64,000 nt of DNA, taken from Kitasatospora cineracea. GTDB taxonomy: Bacteria > Actinomycetota > Actinomycetes > Streptomycetales > Streptomycetaceae. This document shows positions 50,430 through 58,393 of the stretch, piece after piece. Every line of letters starts with the position of its first letter. Within the stretch, counting starts at the first letter, position 1. A model generated the notes under the pieces. The model did not search any database and was not told where the DNA came from. It was given only the letters and a program-made list of their open reading frames with translations. A program made the position numbers and the translations under genes. The stretch covers positions 5,270,001 through 5,334,000 of the forward strand of contig NZ_RJVJ01000001.1 in assembly GCF_003751605.1 (NCBI RefSeq), given 5' to 3'.

Positions 50430-51286
50430 TGGCGATCACCTGGCGAGAGAGCGTCCAGGCCTCGCGCCGCCGCCTGGGTTCGCTCGGACAGCCCGCGCTC
50501 GTGCTGTCCGGGGCGTTGGCAGGCCTCATCGCGCTGCTCGGTGTGGTCGGACCCTGGATCGCGCCGTACGAGCCGGACACCACCGACATCCTCTCGGCGA
50601 GCCAAGGGCCCAGCGGCGCGCACTGGTTCGGAACGGACTCTCTGGGACGGGACATCATGTCCCGAGTGCTGACCGGCGCCCGGTTGAGCCTGTCGGCGTC
50701 CGTACTCATCGTGTTGATCAGTGCGCTCCTCGGCACTGCGCTGGCGATCTTCAGCGCCTGGCACGGCGGCTGGGTCGACCGGGTGGTGAACCGGTTCCTC
50801 GACGTCATGTTCTCGGTACCGGGGATCCTGGTCGCCGTGCTGGCCTCGGCCGTCTTCGGTGCCGGATTCTGGGCCCCGGTACTGGCCCTGGGCGTCGTCT
50901 ACATGCCCTACATGGCTCGAGTCGTGCGAAGCGTGGCGGTGCGAGAACGCCACCGGGCCTACGTGGAAAGCCTGCAGTTGGCGAAGATGTCCGCCTGGCG
51001 CATCTGTGTTCGCCACGTGACGGTGAACGTCATGCCGATCGTCGTGGCCCAGGCCACGTACGGTCTGGGGGCAGCCCTGGCCGATTTCGCGGCCGTGTCC
51101 TTCCTCGGGTTGGGGGTCCAGCCGCCGACGTCCGAGTGGGGCGTCATGGTGTCCGACGGAAGATCGGAACTCCTGAACGGCGAGTTCCAGCAGACCCTCG
51201 CGGCCGGCAGCTTCGTCGTGCTGACCGTGATCGTCTTCAACGTGCTGGGGGCCCAGATTTCAAGCAGATCCGGAGGACGCCGATGA
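50429..51286 (+). CDS. ABC transporter permease, DppC type
   Basis: A 285-residue permease. HWFGTDSLGRDIMSRVLTGA is the DppC signature, and EWGVMVSDGR near the end is also typical. It starts at ATG 50429 in a TGATG overlap with the DppB-type gene; the open frame further upstream is antisense-like. Confidence 0.9.
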   Translation: MAITWRESVQASRRRLGSLGQPALVLSGALAGLIALLGVVGPWIAPYEPDTTDILSASQGPSGAHWFGTDSLGRDIMSRVLTGARLSLSASVLIVLISALLGTALAIFSAWHGGWVDRVVNRFLDVMFSVPGILVAVLASAVFGAGFWAPVLALGVVYMPYMARVVRSVAVRERHRAYVESLQLAKMSAWRICVRHVTVNVMPIVVAQATYGLGAALADFAAVSFLGLGVQPPTSEWGVMVSDGRSELLNGEFQQTLAAGSFVVLTVIVFNVLGAQISSRSGGRR

Positions 51287-52275
51287 GTCCGCAGCCGTTG
51301 CTCAAGGTCGAGCGCCTGAACATCTCGGTGAGGCACAGGGGTTCACGTCGTCCGCTGGTGCACGACGTCGACCTCACGGTTCGTGCGGCGGAGTCCGTGG
51401 GCCTGGTGGGAGAGTCGGGGTCGGGCAAATCCATGACGATCAAGGCCGCCATGCGCCTGCTGCCCAAGAACGCGGTGGTCGAAGGGGCGATCGAGTTCGA
51501 GGGCCGCAGCGTGAACGAGTTGGGCCGTCGCGACCTCGCCCAGTACCGGGCACGCGACGTCTCCCTGATCCATCAGGATCCGCGGGCGCACATCAACCCG
51601 ACCCGCACCATCGCCCAGTTCATCACCGAGGGTGCTGTCCACACAGGTGTGATGAGTCGGGAAGCCGCGCTCGAACGGGCATGTGTTTTGATGCGGGACG
51701 TCGGCATCGAGGACGCGGAGAAGAGGCTGGCGCAGTTCCCCCACCAGCTCTCCGGGGGCCTGCTCCAGCGTGTCATGATCGTGACCGCGATGCTCACGTC
51801 TCCGCGCCTCATCTTCGCCGATGAGCCGACCACCGCGCTGGACGTGACCGTCCAGTCCGACGTGATGGCGATCCTGCTGGAACAGATCCAGGACCACCGC
51901 GTGGCCATGCTGTTCGTCACGCACGACCTGGACCTCGCTGCCGCTGTCACGGACCGGCTCGCCGTGATGTATGCCGGAACCGTCGTGGAGACGGGCACCT
52001 CTGACGGCATCTGCTCACGGCCCCTGCACCCCTACACCGCGGCCCTGCTGAGGTCCCGGCCCTCGACGACCGAGGTGCGGCGGCCGGTCACCATCCCCGG
52101 AAGCCCCCTGTCCGCCTACGAGGTCACCAACGGCTGTTCCTTCGCCCCGCGGTGTTCCTTCGCCGTCGACCGGTGCCGCGGCGAAGTGCCGCATCCGCGC
52201 CTGGTGGAGGACAGGACGGTCGCGTGCCACCGGGCCGAAGAGGTCGTGGACCTGCTCCAGGAGCGTGCGTCGTGA
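51283..52275 (+). CDS. ABC transporter ATPase, DppD type
   Basis: A 330-residue ATPase. Walker A is GESGSGKS, the signature LSGGLLQRVMI and Walker B LIFADEPTTALD. The C-terminal CSFAPRCSFAVDRCRGEVP is the cysteine-rich oligopeptide-transporter tail seen in DppD/OppD. The ATGA overlap with the DppC-type gene sets the start at 51283. Confidence 0.9.
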   Translation: MSPQPLLKVERLNISVRHRGSRRPLVHDVDLTVRAAESVGLVGESGSGKSMTIKAAMRLLPKNAVVEGAIEFEGRSVNELGRRDLAQYRARDVSLIHQDPRAHINPTRTIAQFITEGAVHTGVMSREAALERACVLMRDVGIEDAEKRLAQFPHQLSGGLLQRVMIVTAMLTSPRLIFADEPTTALDVTVQSDVMAILLEQIQDHRVAMLFVTHDLDLAAAVTDRLAVMYAGTVVETGTSDGICSRPLHPYTAALLRSRPSTTEVRRPVTIPGSPLSAYEVTNGCSFAPRCSFAVDRCRGEVPHPRLVEDRTVACHRAEEVVDLLQERAS

Positions 52276-53063
52276 CAGCCGCAACCCCTCAGGAACCGGC
52301 TCTGGAAGTGACGGGTCTGTGCAAGACCTTCCACAGCCGATCGGCCGACGGTCGGGACGCGCTGTCCGACGTCAGTTTCTCCATCGCGCGCGGTTCGTGC
52401 CTCGCGGTGGTGGGGGAGTCCGGTTCCGGCAAGACGACCGCGGCCCGGATCGTCGCCGGCCTCGAGACGGCCACCAAGGGTGAGGTGCGGTTGCCGGCAC
52501 AAGCCGCCGCAGGCAAGGCCCGGCGCGGCGTGCAGATGGTCTTCCAGGACCCCTACGGCTCCCTCGACCCCCGCCAGGCAATCGGGTCCGGCCTGCACGA
52601 GCTGCTCCGGCTCCACGGGCTGCGCCGCAGATCCGAACGTCAGGACCGGGTCGCCGAACTCCTGGCCTGGGTCGGCCTGGACGAACGCCACGCCGCCCAG
52701 TACCCGGAATCGCTCTCCGGCGGGCAGCGCCAGCGCGTCGCGATCGCTCGCGCGCTGGCGCTCGACCCGGCCCTGCTCATCCTCGACGAGGCGGTCTCCG
52801 CGCTCGACGTCAGCGTCCAGGCGCAAGTCCTCAACCTGTTGGCCGACATCCGCCAAGAGGCGGACGTCAGCTACATGTTCGTCTCGCACGATCTCGGCGT
52901 GGTCCGGCAGGTGAGCGACACCTGTGTCGTCCTCCGGCAAGGGCGCGTCATCGAAGCCGGCCGCACCGAGGACGTCCTGGACTCCCCGCAGGACGCGTAC
53001 ACCCGGGCGCTCGTCGAGGCGGTACCGCGACCAGGGTGGCGCCCGAAGCGCAGAAGCCTCTGA
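52272..53063 (+). CDS. ABC transporter ATPase, DppF type
   Basis: A 263-residue ATPase. Walker A is GESGSGKTT, the signature LSGGQRQRVAIARAL and Walker B LLILDEAVSALD. GTG 52272 overlaps the preceding stop (GTGA). It is short, with little C-terminal extension. A strong terminator follows. Confidence 0.88.
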   Translation: MTAATPQEPALEVTGLCKTFHSRSADGRDALSDVSFSIARGSCLAVVGESGSGKTTAARIVAGLETATKGEVRLPAQAAAGKARRGVQMVFQDPYGSLDPRQAIGSGLHELLRLHGLRRRSERQDRVAELLAWVGLDERHAAQYPESLSGGQRQRVAIARALALDPALLILDEAVSALDVSVQAQVLNLLADIRQEADVSYMFVSHDLGVVRQVSDTCVVLRQGRVIEAGRTEDVLDSPQDAYTRALVEAVPRPGWRPKRRSL

Positions 53064-53107
53064 CCCTTACCGGTCGCGGCAGTTCGACGCCTGGGGCGAC
53101 GCATCAA

Positions 53108-53150
53108 GCCGACGGCCCCTCCGGGCTTCCCGCGCGGAGGGGCCGTCGGC
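53108..53150 (+). terminator. Terminator of the peptide-type importer operon
   Basis: Positions 53108-53123 (GCCGACGGCCCCTCCG) pair perfectly with 53135-53150 across an 11-nt loop. Confidence 0.8.
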
Positions 53151-53225
53151 GCCGTGAGGTTCCGCGGCTGCTGCCGCGTGCCCTCCCCGCGCGGTGGGCC
53201 ACACGAACCCCTATTGTGTAAGCAT

Positions 53226-53237
53226 CGTTATATGACA
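53226..53237. promoter_or_regulatory. Candidate TetR operator at the second acyl-CoA ligase
   Basis: CGTTATATGACA is two changes from CGTTATATAACG. It ends only 11 bp before the ATG at 53249, so binding would block transcription or initiation directly. Confidence 0.55.
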
Positions 53238-53248
53238 TGGAGTATATT

Positions 53249-54835
53249 ATGATGGCCGGTAGCCCGTTCGCCGAACTCGCCCCCTACCAGGAATCCCTGC
53301 GCGGCAGGTCGATGCCCGAGGCGCTGGACGCCGCAGCCGCCGCGTGGCCCGACAACCTGGCCCTCCACGAGATCGAGGGTGAACAGCGGAGCCTCACCTG
53401 GGCCGAGTTCCGTAGCGCCGTGACGGGCCTGCGCTCCGGCCTGGAGTCGGCGGGCGTCTCGCCGGGCGACAGGGTGGGCGTTCTGATCACGAACCGCATC
53501 GAGTTCCCCGTGGTCTGGTTCGCCGCGGTGGAGGCCGGTGCAGCCATCGTCCCGCTCAACCCGAAGTACACCGACAAGGAGATCGGCTTCGTCCTCGGCG
53601 ATGCCGGCGCCACCTGGCTGGTCGGCGAGAGTGCACTGATCGACGCCCACGTGGTAGGCGGCAAGGTGGGGCCGGTCGACCTCGGGCGGACCGTCTCGAT
53701 CGGTGCGAGCGCCCACGCCGCCCTGCGCTACGAGCGGCTCCTGGAGGCGCCGGTCACGGCGCGGCGGACGGGCATCGACCCCCTGGAGGTCACGAACATC
53801 CAGTTCACCTCGGGTACCACCGGTCTGCCCAAGGGGTGCCTGCTCACCCACGAGTACTGGACGGAACTCGGCATCTACGGTTCCCTGCTGGACGTCACGT
53901 CCAAGCGCCTGCTCGCCGACCACCCCTTCTACTACATGCAGAACCAGGCCTACCTGATGCTGGCCATCTTCACGGGCGCCACGCTGTACATCACGCCGGG
54001 TCTGAGCCGCCGCAAGTTCATGGACTGGCTCCACGACTACAAGATCGACTTCGCGTGGATCGACGAAGGCATCCTCGAATTCCCCGAGGAGCCGCGCGAC
54101 GCGCACCTGGTGATGAACCGAGCACCTGTCGCGGGGATGCCCGCATGGGCCTACCCCGCGATCCTCAAGCGCTTCGGCATCCGCGGCCGGGAGTGTTACG
54201 CCAGCACCGAGCTCGGCAACGGCACCGCCGTCCCCTACGACCGCGACGACCTGGCCGGCAACGGGTCCATGGGGTTCTGCTTCCCCAACCGGGAGTCGAA
54301 GGTCGTCGACGAGAACTTCGACGAGGTCCCGGCCGGCACCCCCGGAGAGCTGTGCATGCGCGGCCCCGGCATCATGCTCGGCTACCACAACCGCCCCGAG
54401 GCCAACGCCGAACTGTTCCTCGACGGCGGCTGGTTCCGCACCGGTGACATCGTGGTCAAGGAGGCCGACGGCCAGCACTACTACAAGGGGCGTCTGCGGG
54501 ACATGATCCGCCGCAGCGGCGAGAACATCTCCGCGGCCGAGGTGGAGGCCCACATCGCCGCGCTCGACGGCGTCTACGACGTGGCCGCGGTTCCGGTCCC
54601 CGACCCCGACCGCGACGAAGAGGTCAAGGTCATCGTGGTGCGGGAGCAGGGCTCCGTCCTGACGCCCGAACAGGTGGTCGCGTGGGCCCGCGAAGGCCTC
54701 GCCGCGTTCAAGGTCCCGCGGTACGTGGAGTTCCGCGACGAGCTGCCGTACACGCCGAGCGGGAAGATCCACAAGGCCGCGCTGAAGGAAGAGGCGGAGC
54801 CGCTGCACGAGGGCGTCGTCGACACCAAGGCCTGA
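53249..54835 (+). CDS. AMP-forming acyl-CoA ligase (block 2, second copy)
   Basis: A 528-residue adenylate-forming ligase. The P-loop is FTSGTTGLPKGCL; GYHNRPEANAELFLDGGWFR and GRLRDMIRRSGENISAAEVE are hinge motifs; the catalytic Lys is in TPSGKIHKAAL. It activates a carboxylic acid to its CoA thioester. GGAG lies before ATG 53249 and ATG 53252, and either could serve; an earlier ATG at 53237 overlaps the operator. Its C-terminal tail is the intact counterpart of the fragment at 19831-19961. A terminator and then the TetR gene follow. Confidence 0.9.
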   Translation: MMAGSPFAELAPYQESLRGRSMPEALDAAAAAWPDNLALHEIEGEQRSLTWAEFRSAVTGLRSGLESAGVSPGDRVGVLITNRIEFPVVWFAAVEAGAAIVPLNPKYTDKEIGFVLGDAGATWLVGESALIDAHVVGGKVGPVDLGRTVSIGASAHAALRYERLLEAPVTARRTGIDPLEVTNIQFTSGTTGLPKGCLLTHEYWTELGIYGSLLDVTSKRLLADHPFYYMQNQAYLMLAIFTGATLYITPGLSRRKFMDWLHDYKIDFAWIDEGILEFPEEPRDAHLVMNRAPVAGMPAWAYPAILKRFGIRGRECYASTELGNGTAVPYDRDDLAGNGSMGFCFPNRESKVVDENFDEVPAGTPGELCMRGPGIMLGYHNRPEANAELFLDGGWFRTGDIVVKEADGQHYYKGRLRDMIRRSGENISAAEVEAHIAALDGVYDVAAVPVPDPDRDEEVKVIVVREQGSVLTPEQVVAWAREGLAAFKVPRYVEFRDELPYTPSGKIHKAALKEEAEPLHEGVVDTKA

Positions 54836-54876
54836 TCGGCGGGCGGGGCTGGGCCTGCTGCCCGCGCCCGCGTGAA

Positions 54877-54915
54877 GGGTGGCTGCGGCACCCCGGTAGG
54901 GTGCCGCAGCCACCC
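54877..54915 (+). terminator. Terminator after the second acyl-CoA ligase
   Basis: Perfect 17-bp arms at 54877-54893 and 54899-54915 with a 5-nt CGGTA loop. Confidence 0.85.
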
Positions 54916-55045
54916 CGCCTCTTCTCGGAAGAGGTTCTTCGGCATGCCTCCTACGCCCTCCGGCGGGGCGTTTCCAGATGTCTGCGCCAAGCGTGCAGGC
55001 ACCTCCGGCGTCGCGTTCGCTGGACACCGTCTACGATGTGTCTGG

Positions 55046-55057
55046 CGTTATATAACA
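55046..55057. promoter_or_regulatory. Candidate TetR operator upstream of the block 2 TetR gene
   Basis: CGTTATATAACA is one change from CGTTATATAACG and contains a TATAAC -10-like hexamer. It lies 19 bp before the GTG start of the TetR gene, as expected for autoregulation. Confidence 0.65.
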
Positions 55058-55076
55058 GGCCGGTACGGGAGGCGCA

Positions 55077-55664
55077 GTGCCGATTTTCGTCGACCACGAT
55101 GAGCGGCGTGAACGGATCGTGACAGCTGCCACGCAGGTGCTGGGGGAGCTGGGCTTCGCCAAGTTCACCCTGCGCGCGGTGGGGCAGCGCCTGGGCGGGT
55201 CCGTCACCTTGGTCACCCACTACTTCCCGAGCCGGGACGCGCTGCTCGACGCGCTGCTCGAGCGCACCCTCTCGGAGGCGCGGAGCAAGCAGGACGAACT
55301 CATGGCGATCTCCGACCCGCACGAGCGCCTCCGTTCCACCATCGAGTACTTCATGCCGCTCGATGAGGAAACCATGCTCATCGAGCGCGCTCGGGTGGCA
55401 CTCGCCAGCCACCGGGAGGTGGAGCCGGCCGTGGCGGAGCACATGGAGCAGATCGATCCGGGGATGAGGCAACTGGTTCGTGTCGCCATCGCGGACTTCA
55501 TCCCCGCCGACCGGCTGGAGACGACCGTGGACCTGATCCGCCTGTGGACCGCCGGCGTGGTTCTCACGACCATCGAACACCCCGAGATCTGGACACGGGA
55601 ACGTCAGCTGAAGGCCCTGGAGGAGTTCATGAGGCTGATGGACCTGCCGGTGGCATCCGTTTGA
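55077..55664 (+). CDS. TetR-family repressor (block 2)
   Basis: A 195-residue TetR-type regulator, GTG start after GGGAGG. The recognition segment GGSVTLVTHYFPSRDALLDA is nearly the same as in the TetR at 20025, and the ligand domains align throughout (for example LIRLWTAGVVLTTIEHPE against LVRVWTRGMVLSVIEHPE). The two are paralogues that probably share the operator CGTTATATAACG. It lies among its proposed targets: ligase, amidase, importer and CocE-like hydrolase. Confidence 0.87.
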   Translation: MPIFVDHDERRERIVTAATQVLGELGFAKFTLRAVGQRLGGSVTLVTHYFPSRDALLDALLERTLSEARSKQDELMAISDPHERLRSTIEYFMPLDEETMLIERARVALASHREVEPAVAEHMEQIDPGMRQLVRVAIADFIPADRLETTVDLIRLWTAGVVLTTIEHPEIWTRERQLKALEEFMRLMDLPVASV

Positions 55665-56274
55665 GGGGGCTTCTTCCGCGTTCGAGCACCCCAGGTCCTG
55701 GCGCACCCGGCGCGACGTCGAGCGCGTCCGGCGCCCGGGTGAACACCGCTTCCAAGCGCGACTGAAAACAGAAGTCTTTCCCCTGTTCGGGGTCTGGTGC
55801 CCCGTGCCGCGCCAGCGATGGCCGCGGCCTCGCTCGGTCGTGGGCGCGTCCGTCTCGAACGGGCTCTCTCCGGCCGCCCACTGCGCGAGCGGGGCGGCGG
55901 CGTCGGCCGCCGGGGCGACACGTCCCGACAGCGGCGACCTCGACCGGTTGATACCGGTCCCCATCTTGACGCCGCCCGGACGGTGGACGAGGATCACGCC
56001 GTACGGAGATAAAACGTCCGTTATACAACGCTGACGGGCGGACCAGGCTCAGGTGGTCCGAAGCTTTCGGTGCTGCTTTTTGCGTATTCCCACAGCTACG
56101 GCTCACTGCGGCCGGTCGGCCGGAACGCCACGGCCGCAGTGGTCACCGCACTGTTCGGCCGGGTGGCGGGTGCGCGAGACCGACTCGCTCGACCGGTCTG
56201 TCGCTCATGCCTGCCTCCTGTGCCTGGAGCCCGCCGTCAGCACGCCTCGACCGCAGAGATTCGGAGCCATCGGT
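55665..56274. other. Intergenic region between TetR and the third CocE-like gene
   Basis: About 610 bp. It has the operator-like site at 56019-56030 and a roughly 245-bp leader before the hydrolase start. No other gene was recognised. Confidence 0.5.
56019..56030. promoter_or_regulatory. Candidate TetR operator upstream of the third CocE-like gene
   Basis: CGTTATACAACG is one change from CGTTATATAACG. It is 245 bp before the preferred start at 56275, so either the leader is long or translation starts earlier. Confidence 0.6.
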
Positions 56275-57969
56275 ATGGGAACCGCCCCCGGCGATCTCGC
56301 AAGAACCGTCGTCTCGAAAGCCAGCCGACCCGCCCCGGTCGATCCGAGAGCCGACTCCACGATGGTGGCCATGCCTGATGGCATCCGCCTCGCCACTGAC
56401 GTCTACTTGCCTGAACCCGCAGGCACGCGGAGGCCGGCAGTCCTCGTCCGGCTGCCCTATGACAAGTCCGGCCGCTACACCTTCCTGCCGGAGATCGCCG
56501 CCCGCCTGACCGCTCACGGCTTCGTGGCCGTGGTCCAGGACGTGCGCGGGAAGTTCCGGTCGGAGGGCGACCGCATCCCGTTCGTCAACGAAGCCGCGGA
56601 CGGAGCGGCGACCATCGACTGGCTCACGAGCCAGGGTTGGTCGAACGGAGTGGTCGGCATGATGGGGGACTCCTACTACGGCTTCACCCAGTGGGCGGCG
56701 GCTTCCACGGGCCACTCCGCGCTGCGCGCCATCGTCCCCCGGGTGACCGGGTCGGAGTTCTTCCGGATGTTCTCCCCCGACCTGGTGCCGAAGATCCCCC
56801 TGTACGAATGGGTCGTCCACACGTTCTCAGCCCGCGGGATGCTCGAGGAACCCTTCGCGCAATCCGCACACGGCATCCGGTACGCGTTCCCGGAGGAGGC
56901 GCCGCACGCGGCGCGACTGCTCCGCGGCCTGGTGGCCGCCAATGCCGACCTGACGATCCGGGACCGTGTCTTTCCCGGTGGCGCGCCCGCCGCGCGCCTC
57001 GACATCCCGGCACTGAACATGGGCGGATGGTGGGACAACCTGCAGAGGGACCAGCTCGCGGACTGGCGCAGGGCGAGCTCGTCACCCGCAGCGGGCCATC
57101 AGTTCCTCCGCATGGGCGCCACCGACCACGAAGACTTCCCCCTGCACGAGGACGGCGAGCCGCACCACAACCACGAGACCGACGATGCCGCGCTGCACCG
57201 CTACCTCGACGTCATGACCACTGATCCGCTCAACTTCTTCGACCACTACCTGCGCGGGCGCGAAGGGGCGTGGCACGCACCCCGGGTGCGCTACGAGGTC
57301 GCCAACTCCGGCTGGCGGGTCGCCGACCGCTGGGCACCCGGGGACGCGGCAGAGGTCCTGCTCACCCTCACCCGCCTCGACCGTGCAACCGCGTCGACCG
57401 ACGGGGGAGCGCTGGTCCAGGGCGCGACATCCGACTCCTCGTCGGTCTCCTGGGGCCACGACCCCTCGGACCCGGTCCCCTACCTCGTCGAGTCCGAGTG
57501 GGGGCAGTGCGCCGACCTGCCGGACGAGCGAGTCCTGCACGGCCGTGCCGACGTCGCCACGTTCACGTCGCACCCGCAGGACGCCCCGGTCGAGATCATC
57601 GGGCATGTGGCCGCCGAACTCGTGGTGGAGGCTCCGACCTCGACCACGCACGTGATCGCGCGCCTTCTCGATGTGTACCCGTCCGGGCGGGCCCGTCTGA
57701 TCGTCGAGGGCGCCGTGGTGGCGCACGCCGGGTCCGGGCCCACCCGCGTCTCGGTCGACATGGGGGACACCGCGTACGCCTTGCGCACGGGGCACGCGCT
57801 GCGGCTTGCGATCAGCACCTCCTGCTTCCCGCTCTACGCGCTCCACCCGGGAACCGATGACGACCTCTGGAACCCCGGATCCACCGCGGTTGCCACGCAG
57901 ACCCTCCACTCTCGCCGAGACGACCCGTCCGTTCTGCGCCTGTCCCTGCGGGGTGGCCGACTGGGATAG
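56275..57969 (+). CDS. CocE/NonD-family hydrolase (block 2)
   Basis: A 564-residue serine hydrolase. Ser133 in GDSYYGF is the nucleophile with the adjacent Tyr kept; Asp in GGWWDN and His in GATDHEDF complete the triad. QDVRGKFRSEG is the conserved N-terminal motif, and a C-terminal jelly-roll domain follows. It probably cleaves an ester, amide or X-Pro-like bond in the cytoplasm. The ATG at 56275 has GGAG at 8 nt; the frame is open back to 56053. It is related to the tandem pair at 16289 and 18072. Confidence 0.85.
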   Translation: MGTAPGDLARTVVSKASRPAPVDPRADSTMVAMPDGIRLATDVYLPEPAGTRRPAVLVRLPYDKSGRYTFLPEIAARLTAHGFVAVVQDVRGKFRSEGDRIPFVNEAADGAATIDWLTSQGWSNGVVGMMGDSYYGFTQWAAASTGHSALRAIVPRVTGSEFFRMFSPDLVPKIPLYEWVVHTFSARGMLEEPFAQSAHGIRYAFPEEAPHAARLLRGLVAANADLTIRDRVFPGGAPAARLDIPALNMGGWWDNLQRDQLADWRRASSSPAAGHQFLRMGATDHEDFPLHEDGEPHHNHETDDAALHRYLDVMTTDPLNFFDHYLRGREGAWHAPRVRYEVANSGWRVADRWAPGDAAEVLLTLTRLDRATASTDGGALVQGATSDSSSVSWGHDPSDPVPYLVESEWGQCADLPDERVLHGRADVATFTSHPQDAPVEIIGHVAAELVVEAPTSTTHVIARLLDVYPSGRARLIVEGAVVAHAGSGPTRVSVDMGDTAYALRTGHALRLAISTSCFPLYALHPGTDDDLWNPGSTAVATQTLHSRRDDPSVLRLSLRGGRLG

Positions 57970-58393
57970 CAGGCCCGCTGGCGCGGCAGTCGCCGATTCC
58001 GATCACCGCGCTGGCCAGTCGGCCGTGTCTGCCGCTATTACCTCATCGCCCCGGGTTCGATCCGACTCCTCCAAGGCGCTGCCAAAGGGCGGAACGGGCC
58101 ACTGCAGGTGGCCGCCGAGCGCTCCGTCGGTCCTCCCGTCGTCCGCTGCGGAGCAGGCGGAGGGGGCCGCAACGGATCGGGGCGGCCACCCCGCGCGGTG
58201 CCTGCGCTCAGGTGCGCCGGCCCGCGCTTCCCGCGGAGGGAGCCGATCAAGCCGCGCAACGCGAGTTGGTCGTTTGACTTGGTCACTTGACAAACTTACG
58301 GTTGGGCCGTCGACAGGAACAGGCCGAAACCGCCGCCAGCAAGTGGCCGGCACCGACCCGGGCCTGCGTGAAACCGCGACAAGGAGAAGTCTC
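57970..58393. other. Intergenic region upstream of the P450 gene
   Basis: About 420 bp. The frame of the P450 stays open across it, but no protein family character is seen. A TetR-like site is at 58272-58295. Confidence 0.5.
58272..58295. promoter_or_regulatory. Candidate operator upstream of the P450 gene
   Basis: GTTTG at 58272-58276 and CAAAC at 58291-58295 form the outer arms of an interrupted inverted repeat with further matches inside (GTTTGNC ... GNCAAAC). It is about 100 bp before the P450 start and could bind the TetR encoded at 61807. Confidence 0.4.

Noticed and set aside
58040..58075. GGGTTCGATCC resembling a tRNA T-loop
   Set aside because: The flanking bases do not form a T-stem or acceptor stem, and no anticodon arm is present. 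A similar GGGTTCGAAC near 24048 fails for the same reason.
57806..58393. N-terminal extension of the P450 fusion to 1251 residues
   Set aside because: The extension overlaps the CocE-like gene and has no family match. GTG 58394 gives the normal CYP102 length.
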